From contig NC_007406.1 of assembly GCF_000012725.1 (NCBI RefSeq), positions 372,001 through 436,000 on the forward strand: a stretch of DNA of 64,000 nucleotides. The letters are read 5' to 3'. This document shows, piece by piece, positions 45,009 through 53,767 of the stretch. Source of the DNA: Nitrobacter winogradskyi Nb-255. GTDB lineage: Bacteria; Pseudomonadota; Alphaproteobacteria; Rhizobiales; Xanthobacteraceae. Below the pieces are notes generated by a model. That model had not been told where the DNA came from, did not search any database, and worked only from the letters and a program-made list of their open reading frames with translations. The position numbers were made by a program, and so were the translations under genes. The first letter of the stretch is position 1, and each line of letters opens with the position of its first letter.

Positions 45009-45174
45009 TGTTTGATCCCGTAGCGTTTCGACAGCGCTCTCAGGCTCTCTTCACTATTTTGTATTGCTCGACGGATTGCCTCTGTCGTCGTGGCGCTCCC
45101 GTGAAGAACCTGTCCCATAGCGCATCCTTCCATTCTCCGGAAAATAATGCACCATCAAATGCCGGGATCAAACA
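45009..45174 (-). mobile_element. MITE-like internal deletion derivative of the IS481 element
   Basis: A 166-bp element. Positions 45012-45174 are identical to 40683-40845 of the IS481 copy; the left end TGTTTGATCCC matches the complement of its own right end. It lacks 837 bp, including nearly all of the transposase; only the first about 39 codons remain (start at 45133, complement). It is flanked by CTAG on both sides (45004-45007, 45176-45179). The internal TTGATCCC and the terminal TGTTTGATCCC suggest deletion by short-repeat recombination. It could be mobilised in trans. Confidence 0.9.
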
Positions 45175-45176
45175 GC

Positions 45177-45306
45177 TAGAGCATGTTCGCTTCTGATTGA
45201 ATCCGAAGCGAAGCTCAAGATTGTTGTTTTGACGCGTTCTCTTCACGCGAGCCGGAATCCATCCTCGGGTCAGGCCCGAGGACATACTTCGCTTGAAAAC
45301 GCTCTA
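45177..45306. repeat. Intergenic palindromic repeat forming the cupin gene stop codon
   Basis: TAGAGCATGTTCGCTTCTGA, GACGCGTTCTCTTCACGCG, GGTCAGGCCCGAGGA and GAAAACGCTCTA. Its last bases, read on the minus strand, give the TAG stop (45304-45306) of the DUF985 gene. With its neighbours it fills the gap after the HIT gene. Confidence 0.85.
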
Positions 45307-45711
45307 CAATTCAAAGCCGGAAAATTCGAACCCCGGCGCAACCGTGCATCCCACCAACGTCCAGTCACCGGTGCTTTCCGCACTCTGCCAGGCAAAAGCG
45401 GGTACCAGCGCCTGCGGTGTTTCGCCCGCGGCGAGATCCGCGCCGAGACGGAGCGTGCGCGTGACGGCGCCGTCTTCGATCCGCAGCAGCAGCGGACTGC
45501 CGGCATAATAGTGCCAGACCTCCACCGCATCGATGCGATGCCGTTGCGAGCGCTCACCGCGCGCCAGCAGAAAGTAGATCGCGGTGGACGCGGCGCGGCC
45601 ATGCCCGTCGGTACGGGTGTCGCGGAACGTCTCTCGATAGTGACCGCCTTCCGGGTGCGGCTGAAGATCAAGCCGTTCGATGATGTCGGTTGCGGAAAGC
45701 GCCATGTCCAT
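45304..45711 (-). CDS. Cupin-superfamily protein, DUF985
   Basis: A 135-residue single-domain beta-barrel protein. DUF985 (PF06172) features: LDLQPHPEGGHYRETFRD, IYFLLARGERSQRHRIDAVEVWHYYAG (metal- or ligand-binding His residues) and a final VGCTVAPGFEFSGFEL. The biochemical role of the family is not settled; sugar-epimerase-like folds are suggested. It starts 15 bp after gloB and is probably cotranscribed with it. Confidence 0.88.
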   Translation of the reverse strand: MDMALSATDIIERLDLQPHPEGGHYRETFRDTRTDGHGRAASTAIYFLLARGERSQRHRIDAVEVWHYYAGSPLLLRIEDGAVTRTLRLGADLAAGETPQALVPAFAWQSAESTGDWTLVGCTVAPGFEFSGFEL

Positions 45712-45726
45712 CAGCGTGCCGTCAAC

Positions 45727-46494
45727 TCACGACTTGTTCTTGCGTTCGCGCAGCTCGGCGAAAACCTCGACCCCGCTGGCGCCTTTCATATGCACTCCGG
45801 CCGCCACCGCCGGATCGTCGGCGCGCAGGAAGACGTTGGCTTTCTTCTCCTCGCCCATCAGGGTCGGCACCGTGGGCCTGCCTTCAGCGCGGAGCCGCGT
45901 CACCTCCTCGGCGCGCGCCTTGAGAACCGGATTGTTGGGCTCGATGGTCAGGGCGAATTTTATGTTTGAATCAGTATATTCGTGACCGCAATAGAGCCGG
46001 AAACTGTCCGGCAGCGCGCGCAGCTTCAAAAGCGAATCCCACATCATCGGATAGGTGCCCTCGAACACCCGTCCGCAGCCGATCGAGAACAGGGTGTCGG
46101 CGGCGAATACCACTTTCTCGTCGTCGAACACGTAACTGACGTGATCCAGCGTGTGCCCGGGCGTTTCCAGCACGCGTCCCAGCAGCGTTCCGACCTTGAT
46201 GATGTCGCCCTGGCCGACCCGCAGGTCGACGTTGGCGATCTCTGCGCTTCTGTCATGCGGCGCGACCACCCGGCAGGCGTACTTCCGTTTCAGTTCCGCC
46301 ACGCCGCCGACATGATCGCTGTGATGATGGGTGATCAGAATGTCGGTCAGCACCCAGCCTTCGCGATCCAGCGCCTGGATGACCGGCTCGGCCTCCGGCG
46401 CGTCGATCGCGGCGGTCGCACCGGTTGCGGGATCGTGAATCAGCACGCCGAAATTATCGGTGAGGCAGGTGAACAGGCGGATATCGGCGGTCAT
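45727..46494 (-). CDS. gloB: Hydroxyacylglutathione hydrolase (glyoxalase II)
   Basis: A 255-residue metallo-beta-lactamase-fold hydrolase cleaving S-lactoylglutathione to lactate and glutathione in methylglyoxal detoxification. The dinuclear metal motif is ITHHHSDHVGG, with further ligands in TPGHTLDHVSYVF, FAADTLFSIGCGRVFEG and YCGHEYTDSN. The C-terminal substrate-binding helices (residues about 170-255) are intact. Confidence 0.95.
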   Translation of the reverse strand: MTADIRLFTCLTDNFGVLIHDPATGATAAIDAPEAEPVIQALDREGWVLTDILITHHHSDHVGGVAELKRKYACRVVAPHDRSAEIANVDLRVGQGDIIKVGTLLGRVLETPGHTLDHVSYVFDDEKVVFAADTLFSIGCGRVFEGTYPMMWDSLLKLRALPDSFRLYCGHEYTDSNIKFALTIEPNNPVLKARAEEVTRLRAEGRPTVPTLMGEEKKANVFLRADDPAVAAGVHMKGASGVEVFAELRERKNKS

Positions 46495-46824
46495 GTCGTC
46501 TCCGTGGGTCCGGGGTTGGCGCGAGTGTCCCGGCTGCGAAGTTCGCTGGTCGGACCTTGCGGGAAAAATGACGCGAACTCCCGGGAAGCAAGATTAGAAT
46601 CTCTCCGGCTTTGGGGCATCGAGCCGGTCCCGGAGCCTTAGTCTGACGCGTTATCCTGCCGCGGACACCCGCGATTCTCCGGAAGGCCCCGAGGATATCC
46701 TCGCTCGGAATCGCTATAGCATAGGCGATTTCGTGGTGAAACAAGCCGTTAACGCCGGTTACGATGGCGCCAATTAGGCCGGGCAGGGGTGCCTGAGTTG
46801 CCGGCGACATGGTAGATTGTGGAC
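46495..46824. other. 330-bp divergent promoter region between gloB and a methyltransferase gene
   Basis: No gene or RNA is recognisable. It contains a few degenerate fragments resembling the intergenic repeat (CGAAGTTCGCTGG, GACGCGTTATCC, ATTCTCCGGAAGG). Promoters of both flanking genes should lie here; no clear operator is seen. Confidence 0.5.
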
Positions 46825-47565
46825 ATGGCGATCGACGTCATCGACCTTCGTGACTTCTACTCGCAGCGTCTCGGCGTCGTGGCCCGGCGGCTGATCAGTC
46901 GCGCCATTCATGCGCACTGGCCGAACATGAAGGGGCAGTGCGTGGCCGGCCTTGGCTATCCGACCCCTTACCTCGGCCTGTTCCGCGAGGAGTGCGAGCG
47001 GTGTATCGCCTTGATGCCGGCGGCTCAGGGTGTCCTGAAATGGCCGACCGCGCGGCCGGCGCTGGCGACCCTGGTCGACGAGTTTTCATTGCCGTTGCGG
47101 GATGCGGTTGCAGACCGGATCCTGCTGGTTCATGCGCTGGAAATGTCGGACGATCCGGAAAGTCTGTTGCGCGAGGTGTGGCGCGTTCTCTCGCCATCGG
47201 GCCGGATGATGGTGATCGTTCCCAATCGCCGCGGCATCTGGACCCGAACCGATGTAACGCCGTTCGGCCACGGCCAGCCTTACTCACGCTCCCAGATCAC
47301 TCAGCTGCTGCGGCAGACATGGTTCACTCCGTCCGCCTGGGGCGAGGCGCTGTTCGTGCCGCCGATCAATGGCGGCTGGTTCCTGCGCTCCGCGGCGGTG
47401 TGGGAACGCATCGGCGCGGCGCTGTCCCTGCCGTTTGCTGGCGTTCACCTCGTCGAGGCCACCAAGCAGGTTTACCGGCCCATCGCCGCGAAACGGGAGC
47501 ACAGCCGGCTGATCCCGGTATTGCAGCCCACGCTCGCACCGTCCTCCTATAACGCCGAGGAGTGA
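46825..47565 (+). CDS. Class I SAM-dependent methyltransferase
   Basis: A 246-residue protein with a type-11 methyltransferase fold. The SAM-binding first motif is degenerate (CVAGLGYPTPYL), while the later strands are typical: ADRILLVHALEMSDDPESLLREVWRVLSPSGRMMVIVPNRRG. The neighbouring gloB-DUF985 pair is frequent in Bradyrhizobium relatives, but the substrate is unknown. The ATG at 46825 is used; a GTG two codons before is also possible. Confidence 0.82.
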   Translation: MAIDVIDLRDFYSQRLGVVARRLISRAIHAHWPNMKGQCVAGLGYPTPYLGLFREECERCIALMPAAQGVLKWPTARPALATLVDEFSLPLRDAVADRILLVHALEMSDDPESLLREVWRVLSPSGRMMVIVPNRRGIWTRTDVTPFGHGQPYSRSQITQLLRQTWFTPSAWGEALFVPPINGGWFLRSAAVWERIGAALSLPFAGVHLVEATKQVYRPIAAKREHSRLIPVLQPTLAPSSYNAEE

Positions 47566-47606
47566 TCGGCGTTTTCACCCGCGCGAGAAAAGGGTGAAAT
47601 GAACAG

Positions 47607-48302
47607 CTACTCGTTGCCGGGATTGAAATCCTCGCTCGGAGCCGGCGGCTGAGCCATGCTTTCAGGGCGCGGGTTATGCGGACGGCGGCGGCGGCGCGGG
47701 GGGAAGCGGTCGTTGCGCTCGCCGCCCTGATGGCCGTTGCTATCCGACCGGCCGCCGTTCACCTGTGGCTGCGATCCCGTGATGAATGATGGGAGGCGGT
47801 CGACGCCGCCATTGTCGGCGGGTTGTATCACCGGCTGCGGTTGACGGTATTCCCGAGGTTGCTGCTGATCGCGCTGGTAGGGTTGCGCTTCGCGATGATG
47901 GTGATCGCGCGGTTGCTGAACCGGGACGAAACCCGGCTCCGCTCCAAAATTCGAGAAGCTTTCGCTGTCGTCCTCACCCGCCTCATCCGTGGCTTCGACG
48001 TCGATTCGCGGCTGCTGCTGCGGCTGGCTCTGGCGGAACTGTTCCTGCGCCGCGGCGATCAGGCGGAAATAATGCTCCGCGTGCTGATAGTAGTTTTCGG
48101 CGGCCACGGGATCGCCGGATGAGCGAGCGTCGCGGGCGAGTTGGAGGTATTTTTCGGCGACGTGAGAGGCAGTGCCGCGGATCTTGATGTCGGGACCATT
48201 GGATTCGAACACCCGCGTCATCGGGTTCTGGCCGCGCCGGTTGTTATTGTTATTATTATTCCGGTTACGCATCCGCTTGTTGTTGTTCTGACCGTTTCTC
48301 AT
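47607..48302 (-). CDS. DUF4167 protein with poly-Asn/Arg N-terminus
   Basis: A 231-residue protein. Residues 1-27 are Asn/Arg-rich (MRNGQNNNKRMRN then a run of seven Asn). The conserved DUF4167 core is NPMTRVFESNGPDIKIRGTA, then AEKYLQLARDARSSGDPVAAENYYQHAEHY. The rest is disordered, Gln/Pro/His-rich and ends with Arg-rich FPPRRRRRPHNPRP. The composition suggests RNA binding, but no function is established. It is the last member of lysC-ptsP-prfA-prmC-DUF4167, a conserved gene order. The start is the ATG at 48302. Confidence 0.87.
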   Translation of the reverse strand: MRNGQNNNKRMRNRNNNNNNNRRGQNPMTRVFESNGPDIKIRGTASHVAEKYLQLARDARSSGDPVAAENYYQHAEHYFRLIAAAQEQFRQSQPQQQPRIDVEATDEAGEDDSESFSNFGAEPGFVPVQQPRDHHHREAQPYQRDQQQPREYRQPQPVIQPADNGGVDRLPSFITGSQPQVNGGRSDSNGHQGGERNDRFPPRRRRRPHNPRPESMAQPPAPSEDFNPGNE

Positions 48303-48377
48303 GTCCCGCCTTCGGTTATCAGCCTTGAAGTTTTCGCTTGCCGTTCTGGCGAAAATTTCCGCCCGCGACACCACTCG

Positions 48378-48620
48378 AGTTTGTTTCAACCGCGTTGAAT
48401 CCGATTCAACCGCGTTGAATCAGACTCGTCGCTTATCTTTTTGTTTGAGCATGATTTTTTCCGAAAACCGGTTTCCACTTTTCGGGATCATGCTCCAGCT
48501 TCCGCTTTTGAACAGAATCAGAAGCGGTGCTCCCGGATCTTGATCTGACGCGTTTTCTTCACGCGAACTGGTATCCATCCCTGGGACAAGCCCGAGGGCT
48601 TCGCTCGACAACGCTCTCGG
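48378..48620. repeat. Composite intergenic repeat
   Basis: Contains a CAACCGCGTTGAATC duplication, CTCGTCGCTTATCTTTT, the palindrome GAGCATGAT.. CCGAAAACCGG ..ATCATGCTC and then the main repeat core (GCTTTTGAACAGAATCAGAAGC, GACGCGTTTTCTTCACGCG). The first half recurs at 62826-62930 upstream of secA. Confidence 0.8.
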
Positions 48621-48975
48621 CCAAGCGCGCATCGGCGCCATTCATTCCATAGCAAAGACGCGTTTCCAGGGTCGCCGGCCGGCGCATGGCGCCAGCCCGG
48701 GCAGCTCGTTCAGCTAGAGATGTCAAACTCAGGTTTTCTTGCGTGAGTCCTCAAGCGCGGTATCAGGCTTTCGTTCGCTTCGCGGTCGCAAGCGGCGCAG
48801 CTCTCGGCCATCGCGCTCGATATGACCTGCCTTCAAGGGACCGTTCACTCGGGCCGGTTCTCGTCCGAGAACCCGACTCACCTGCAGCAAGGCTGCGGGG
48901 CCAAACCCGGGACCGATGGTTGTGCATAAAACGTAATCGCTCCCGAGGGATATTCCAAGTGGTTTTTTTGGGGGC
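48621..48975. other. 355-bp region downstream of prmC with no convincing gene
   Basis: A minus-strand open frame (48729-48998) begins with TTG inside the prmC 3' end and lacks any recognisable domain or ribosome site. Nothing else is seen. Fragments such as GCTAGAGATGTC at about 48714 may be remnants of the repeat family. Confidence 0.45.
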
Positions 48976-49872
48976 TCAATCCGGCTTTCCGAGGGCAATC
49001 TTGCCGGCCACGACGGCGCGGCCGATACCCGCGAGGTCAGCCCTTACGGATCCCATGACCGTTAATCCCGCGGCGCTCACCAGCGGGGTGACGGCGCCGC
49101 CCTGGCCTTGCCCGATCTCCAGCACCAGAAGGCCGCCGTCCGCAAGCAGCGCCGCCGCCCGCGGCGCGATCCGGCGATAGGCGTCGAGCCCGTCGAGGCC
49201 GCCGTCCAGTGCAAGATGCGGATCGTGATCGCGCACCTCCGGCGCCAGCGTCGGGATGTCGGCCGAGCGGATGTAGGGCGGGTTCGAGACGATCAGGTCG
49301 AATTGACCTGACAGGCCATCCGCATAATCGCTGACCAGAAAGCGCGAGCGCGCCGCGAGGCCGACGCCTTGCGCATTGGCTCTGGCCGTGTCGAGCGCCG
49401 CCGCGCTGAGGTCGGTGCCGACGCCGGTGGCTTTCGGCAGTTCGGTCAGCAACGCCAGCAGGATCGCGCCGCTGCCGGTGCCAAGGTCCGCGATGCGAAG
49501 CGGCTCCTGCGTCCTGCCTTCAGCGCGGAGGACGCCGAGCGCGGCCTCGACCACGGTTTCGGTGTCGGCCCGCGGCACCAGCGTATCCGCCGACAGCTTC
49601 AGCGGCAGCCCCCAGAATTCCTTCGTGCCAAGGATGCGCGCGATAGGCTCCCCCGCGAGCCGGCGTCGCGCGAAAGCATCGAGCCGCGCCGCATCATCTT
49701 CGTCGAGTTGCCGCAAGCCTTGCGCGATCAGACCGGTCAAGTCGAGGTCCAGCACCGCGCCGGTGAGCATACGGGCATCGAGCGCGGCGCTCTCGATTCC
49801 GGCGGCTTCGAAGCGCGCCGTCAGCGCGCGGCGGATGCTCTCTATTGTCTGTGCGGCGAATGAGTCGGCCAC
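48976..49872 (-). CDS. prmC: Release-factor glutamine methyltransferase PrmC (HemK)
   Basis: A 298-residue SAM enzyme that methylates the glutamine of the GGQ motif in RF1 and RF2. The N-terminal helical domain is followed by the methyltransferase core: IADLGTGSGAILLALL (SAM site), the catalytic NPPY in LIVSNPPYIRSADI and LVLEIGQGQG. It lies immediately downstream of prfA, whose product is its substrate (71 bp gap). Confidence 0.96.
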   Translation of the reverse strand: MADSFAAQTIESIRRALTARFEAAGIESAALDARMLTGAVLDLDLTGLIAQGLRQLDEDDAARLDAFARRRLAGEPIARILGTKEFWGLPLKLSADTLVPRADTETVVEAALGVLRAEGRTQEPLRIADLGTGSGAILLALLTELPKATGVGTDLSAAALDTARANAQGVGLAARSRFLVSDYADGLSGQFDLIVSNPPYIRSADIPTLAPEVRDHDPHLALDGGLDGLDAYRRIAPRAAALLADGGLLVLEIGQGQGGAVTPLVSAAGLTVMGSVRADLAGIGRAVVAGKIALGKPD

Positions 49873-49943
49873 AGGGTTGCTTCCTTTCCCTCTCCCCGGG
49901 AGAGAAAATAAAGACGTTCACCGGGACGAGGCTTGAGTGTCAC

Positions 49944-51020
49944 TCACGCGCCGCCTTCGGCTGCGAGCTGCGCGGCCTGATGCTCCGTGGTCAGGGCATC
50001 GATCAATTCGTGCAGCGCGTCGCCGGCGATCACCTGCGGCAGCTTGTAAAGCGTCAGGTTGATGCGGTGATCCGTGACGCGGCCTTGCGGAAAATTGTAG
50101 GTGCGGATGCGCTCGGAACGGTCGCCCGATCCGACCTGATCCTTGCGGTCGGCCGAGCGCGCCGCATTGATGCGCTGCCGCTCGGCGTCGTAGATGCGGG
50201 AGCGCAGGATATTCATCGCCGAGGCGCGATTCTTGTGCTGCGAACGGCTGTCCTGCATGCTGACGACGATTCCGGTCGGGATGTGGGTGATGCGGATCGC
50301 CGATTCGGTCTTGTTGACGTGCTGGCCTCCCGCGCCCTGGGCGCGCATGGTTTCGATGCGCAGGTCATCGGGCCTGATATCCACATCGACTTCTTCGGCT
50401 TCCGGCAGCACGGCCACCGTGGCCGCCGAGGTATGAACGCGTCCCTGCGCTTCGGTATCCGGCACGCGCTGCACCCGATGCACGCCGGATTCGAACTTCA
50501 TCCTGGCGTAGGCGCCGCGTCCCTGCACCTGGGCGACGATCTCCTTGTAGCCACCCATGGTGCCCTCGCTGGCGGAGATCACCTCCACTTTCCATCCTTG
50601 CAAGGCGGCGAAACGCTCATACATCCGAAACAGATCGCCCGCGAACAACGAGGCCTCGTCGCCGCCGGTACCGGCGCGGACTTCGAGCATCACGTTGCGT
50701 TCGTCCATCGCGTCCTTCGGCAGCAGCGCGACGCGGATCTTCTGCATGAGTTCGTCGTTGCGCGCCTCCAGCGCCGGGCGTTCGGCTTCCGCCATCGCGC
50801 GCATCTCGGCGTCCGTGGCGGGATCGGCGATCATGGCGTCGATTCCCGCGATTTCCGCCGTGACGGCGCGCCAGTTCTTCACGGCATCCACGATGGGATT
50901 GAGTTCGGCCAGCTCGCGCGTCATCTGGACGTAACGGTCGGCGCTGACATGGCTCAGCAGCTCGCTTTCGAGCGCGGCGTGGCGGGCCAGCAGCAGGTCG
51001 AGTTTGGCTTCAGGCAGCAT
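49944..51020 (-). CDS. prfA: Peptide chain release factor 1
   Basis: A 358-residue RF1 terminating translation at UAA and UAG. The GGQ peptidyl-hydrolysis motif is in [18 protein letters not shown]; the codon-recognition region includes the PxT-type tripeptide equivalent in the [12 protein letters not shown]-preceding domain 2, and [18 protein letters not shown] is the domain 1/2 signature. Its length is standard. UAG stops are used repeatedly in this window (see the repeat-linked stops), all of which depend on this factor. Confidence 0.96.
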
Positions 51021-51104
51021 CAGACTGTCTTCCCGTCCTCTCCCGCCGGGAGAAGGGGTACGTCCGTGTTCGTTGCGGACGGAGATACGGCGAGGAGCGC
51101 ATGC

Positions 51105-53372
51105 TCATAGCGGTAGCCCCTCGGCGTCGGCGAAGTCCTTGAGCTTATCGCGGACGGAAATGCTGCCGGAGGGCGCTTCGAGCAGCGGCAGGATCGCCGC
51201 TTCCGCCTTTTTCGTATCGAGATCAAGGATCAGGGCCTTGACCGGACCGTGCGCGGTGGCCGAAAGCGAGAGCGAGCGGTAGCCGAGCGCGATCAGCGCC
51301 AGCGCGCCCAGCGGTTGCGACGCCATTTCCCCGCACAGCGAGGCGCTCTTGCCCGCCGCCCGCGCCTTGACAACGATGTCGCGCAGCGCCCGCAGGATCG
51401 GGGGAGAGAGCGTGTCGAAGCGGTTCGATACCTTGCTGTTGCCGCGATCGACCGCGAACATGAACTGAAACAGGTCGTTCGATCCGACGGACACGAAGTC
51501 GGCCTTCGCGAACAATTCGTCGAGCTGGTACAACAGCGCAGGGACTTCCACCATGCTGCCGACGTCCACCCGTTCCGGGAGCGTGTGGTCATGCTGGCGC
51601 AGATAAGTGAGTTCGCGCTCGACGATGGCTTTGGCCTGATCGAATTCGGCGACTTCCGAGATCATGGGGAACATGATGCGCAGCGCGCGGCCGCTTCCGG
51701 CGCGCAGCAGCGCGCGGATCTGGCCGCGCAGCAGGCCGGGGCGATCGAGCCCGAGCCTGATGGCGCGCCAGCCCAGCGCGGGATTTTCCTCTGCCACCGC
51801 TTCCATGTAGGGAAGCGCCTTGTCGCCGCCGATATCGAGGGTGCGGAAGGTCACCGGCTTGTCGCCGGCGGCGTCCAGCACCTTGCGGTACAGCGCAAGC
51901 TGCTCGCTTGCGCGCGGCAGACTCTGTCCGAGCATGAATTGCAGTTCGGTCCGGAACAGGCCGATGCCGGAGCAATTGGTGTCCTCCAGATGCGGCAGGT
52001 CGATCACGAGGCCCGCATTGATCATGAGATCGACCGGCTCGCCGTCCCTGGTGACGCAGGGCTTGTCGCGCAATGCGATATACTGCGCCTGCCGCCGGGC
52101 GCGAAAGCGCACGCGCTCGGCATAGGCGGATTCAATCTCCGCCGATGGCCGCAGGTAAATCGAGCCGGAGGTGCCGTCGACGATGATGGCGTCGCCGGGA
52201 TCGGCGATTCCGACCGCGTTCGGCACCTCGCCGACGGCGGGAATACCCAGCGCGCGCGCGACGATGGCGACATGCGAGGTCGCCGTGCCTTCCTCCAGCA
52301 CCAGTCCGCGCAGCCGCCTGCGGTCATAGTCCAGCAGGGCCGCGGGTCCCATGGCGCGCGCGATCAGGATCGCGTTATCCGGGAGCTGTTCGCGGGAAGG
52401 CGCGTGATCCTGTCCGACCAGTTGCCGCATCAGGCGGTGGCCGAGGTCCTCAAGGTCATGAAGGCGATCGCGCAAATAAGGATCGGTCGAGCGCAACATT
52501 CGCGCGCGCGTGTCTGATTGCACGCGCTCGACAGCGGCCTCGGCGGTCAATCCGGTCGCGGCCGCCTCCTGCAGCCTGTGCGACCAGCCGTGATCATTGG
52601 CGAACATCCGGTAGGCTTCGAGCACGTCGCGATGCTCGCCGCCCTCGGCGACGTCGCCGCGCTCCAGCAGGCGGTCGAGGTCCGTGCGCAGCTTGGTGAG
52701 CGCCGTTTCCAGCCGCCGGATTTCCTTTGGCACGTCGTCGGCGATGTAGTTGGTGATGACGATGCGCGGTTCGTGCAGCACGACATGGCCGAGCGCGATG
52801 CCGTCGGACAGGATCGCGCCGATCTGGTGGATGGTGTGGCGGGCGGCGGGTTCGAGACCGGGCTGCGCGAGCGCGGCCAGTTCGCCGGAAGCTATCATCT
52901 CGGCGAGGACCATCGCCGTGGTCTGAAGCGCCTCGACCTCTTCCTCGACATAGGTGCGCCGGGCGCGGTTCTGCACCACCAGCACGCCGAGGGTGTTGCC
53001 CGCGCGCAGGATCGGCACGCCGAGGAACGAGTTGTAGATTTCTTCGCCGGTTTCCGGGCGGAACGAGAATGCCGGGTGACTGCGCGCATCCGACAGATTG
53101 AGGGGCGTCGCTTCGCTGGCGACCAGGCCGACCAGGCCTTCATGCGCGGTCAGCACGGTGCGGTGCACGGCGTCGCGATTGAGGCCCTCGGTCGCGTAGA
53201 GTTCCAGCGTATTGTCGACGCGCAGCACATAGGTCGAGCAGACTTCCGCCACCATGTTGGCGGCGATCAGCACCACGATCTTGTCGAGACGCTCCTGCGC
53301 GCTGACCGGCTCCGCCATGACTTCGCGGAGGCGTCTCAACAAGACGCGGGGGCCGCTCGACGCGCTCCGCAT
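51105..53372 (-). CDS. ptsP: PEP-protein phosphotransferase PtsP (enzyme I-Ntr)
   Basis: A 755-residue protein. The N-terminal GAF domain (about 15-165; NMVAEVCSTYVLRVDNTLEL) is followed by enzyme I: the HPr-binding helical part, the phosphohistidine domain with active His in EEGTATSHVAIVARALGIPAVG and the C-terminal PEP-binding barrel (GIGLFRTELQFML, GSNDLFQFMFAVDR, ASLCGEMA with the catalytic Cys). It starts the phosphorelay to HPr encoded at 14045. GAF domains of this enzyme sense glutamine in relatives. It lies 395 bp downstream of lysC. Confidence 0.96.
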   Translation of the reverse strand: MRSASSGPRVLLRRLREVMAEPVSAQERLDKIVVLIAANMVAEVCSTYVLRVDNTLELYATEGLNRDAVHRTVLTAHEGLVGLVASEATPLNLSDARSHPAFSFRPETGEEIYNSFLGVPILRAGNTLGVLVVQNRARRTYVEEEVEALQTTAMVLAEMIASGELAALAQPGLEPAARHTIHQIGAILSDGIALGHVVLHEPRIVITNYIADDVPKEIRRLETALTKLRTDLDRLLERGDVAEGGEHRDVLEAYRMFANDHGWSHRLQEAAATGLTAEAAVERVQSDTRARMLRSTDPYLRDRLHDLEDLGHRLMRQLVGQDHAPSREQLPDNAILIARAMGPAALLDYDRRRLRGLVLEEGTATSHVAIVARALGIPAVGEVPNAVGIADPGDAIIVDGTSGSIYLRPSAEIESAYAERVRFRARRQAQYIALRDKPCVTRDGEPVDLMINAGLVIDLPHLEDTNCSGIGLFRTELQFMLGQSLPRASEQLALYRKVLDAAGDKPVTFRTLDIGGDKALPYMEAVAEENPALGWRAIRLGLDRPGLLRGQIRALLRAGSGRALRIMFPMISEVAEFDQAKAIVERELTYLRQHDHTLPERVDVGSMVEVPALLYQLDELFAKADFVSVGSNDLFQFMFAVDRGNSKVSNRFDTLSPPILRALRDIVVKARAAGKSASLCGEMASQPLGALALIALGYRSLSLSATAHGPVKALILDLDTKKAEAAILPLLEAPSGSISVRDKLKDFADAEGLPL

Positions 53373-53767
53373 ATCCCGGTCCCTCCCCCTTGCGAACCTG
53401 TCTTTGGGTAAGCCTAAACAATGACTTATAGCGTTTTCGAGCGAAGTGGAATCGGGCTTCGCGGGAAGAAACGCGTCAAAACATAAAGATAGAGTCTTTC
53501 ACCGTTTCGATGAAGCGGTGAAGGACTCTGGCGTGTCAGAAGCGTGGCGCGCCTGTCTGAAGCCGTGGCCCCCAGCCGCAACGGCCATGTCATTCGCCGT
53601 ATAGCCAATCGACGTCCATCTTGCCAAGCAAAACGCCCGCCGTCAGGGAACGCACGATCCGGAAAACGGCGTCGGCGCTTGCTCTGGCTAAAGTGGATAC
53701 CGGTTTTGCCTTGCGGGGCGACGGTGCGCCGGGTCGAGGGTGGCCAGGACGGCGGTGAGCCTCGGTC
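53373..53767. other. 395-bp lysC-ptsP intergenic region containing a repeat
   Basis: Positions 53429-53531 are a diverged copy of the main repeat (TATAGCGTTTTCGAGCGAAG, GAAACGCGTCAAAA, then a TTCACCGTTTCG/CGGTGAAG hairpin). A tail fragment, GTGGATACCGG, occurs near 53692. No coding region is credible. The promoter of ptsP is expected close to 53400. Confidence 0.6.

Noticed and set aside
44882-45133. Small minus-strand frame with transposase N-terminus
   Set aside because: It is the leftover 5' end of the IS481 transposase inside the 166-bp deleted element, fused to repeat sequence, not an independent gene.
48729-48998. 89-codon minus-strand frame after prmC
   Set aside because: Starts at TTG within prmC, no ribosome site and no recognisable domain.
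51249-52517. 422-codon plus-strand frame opposite ptsP
   Set aside because: Shadow of the enzyme I coding region.
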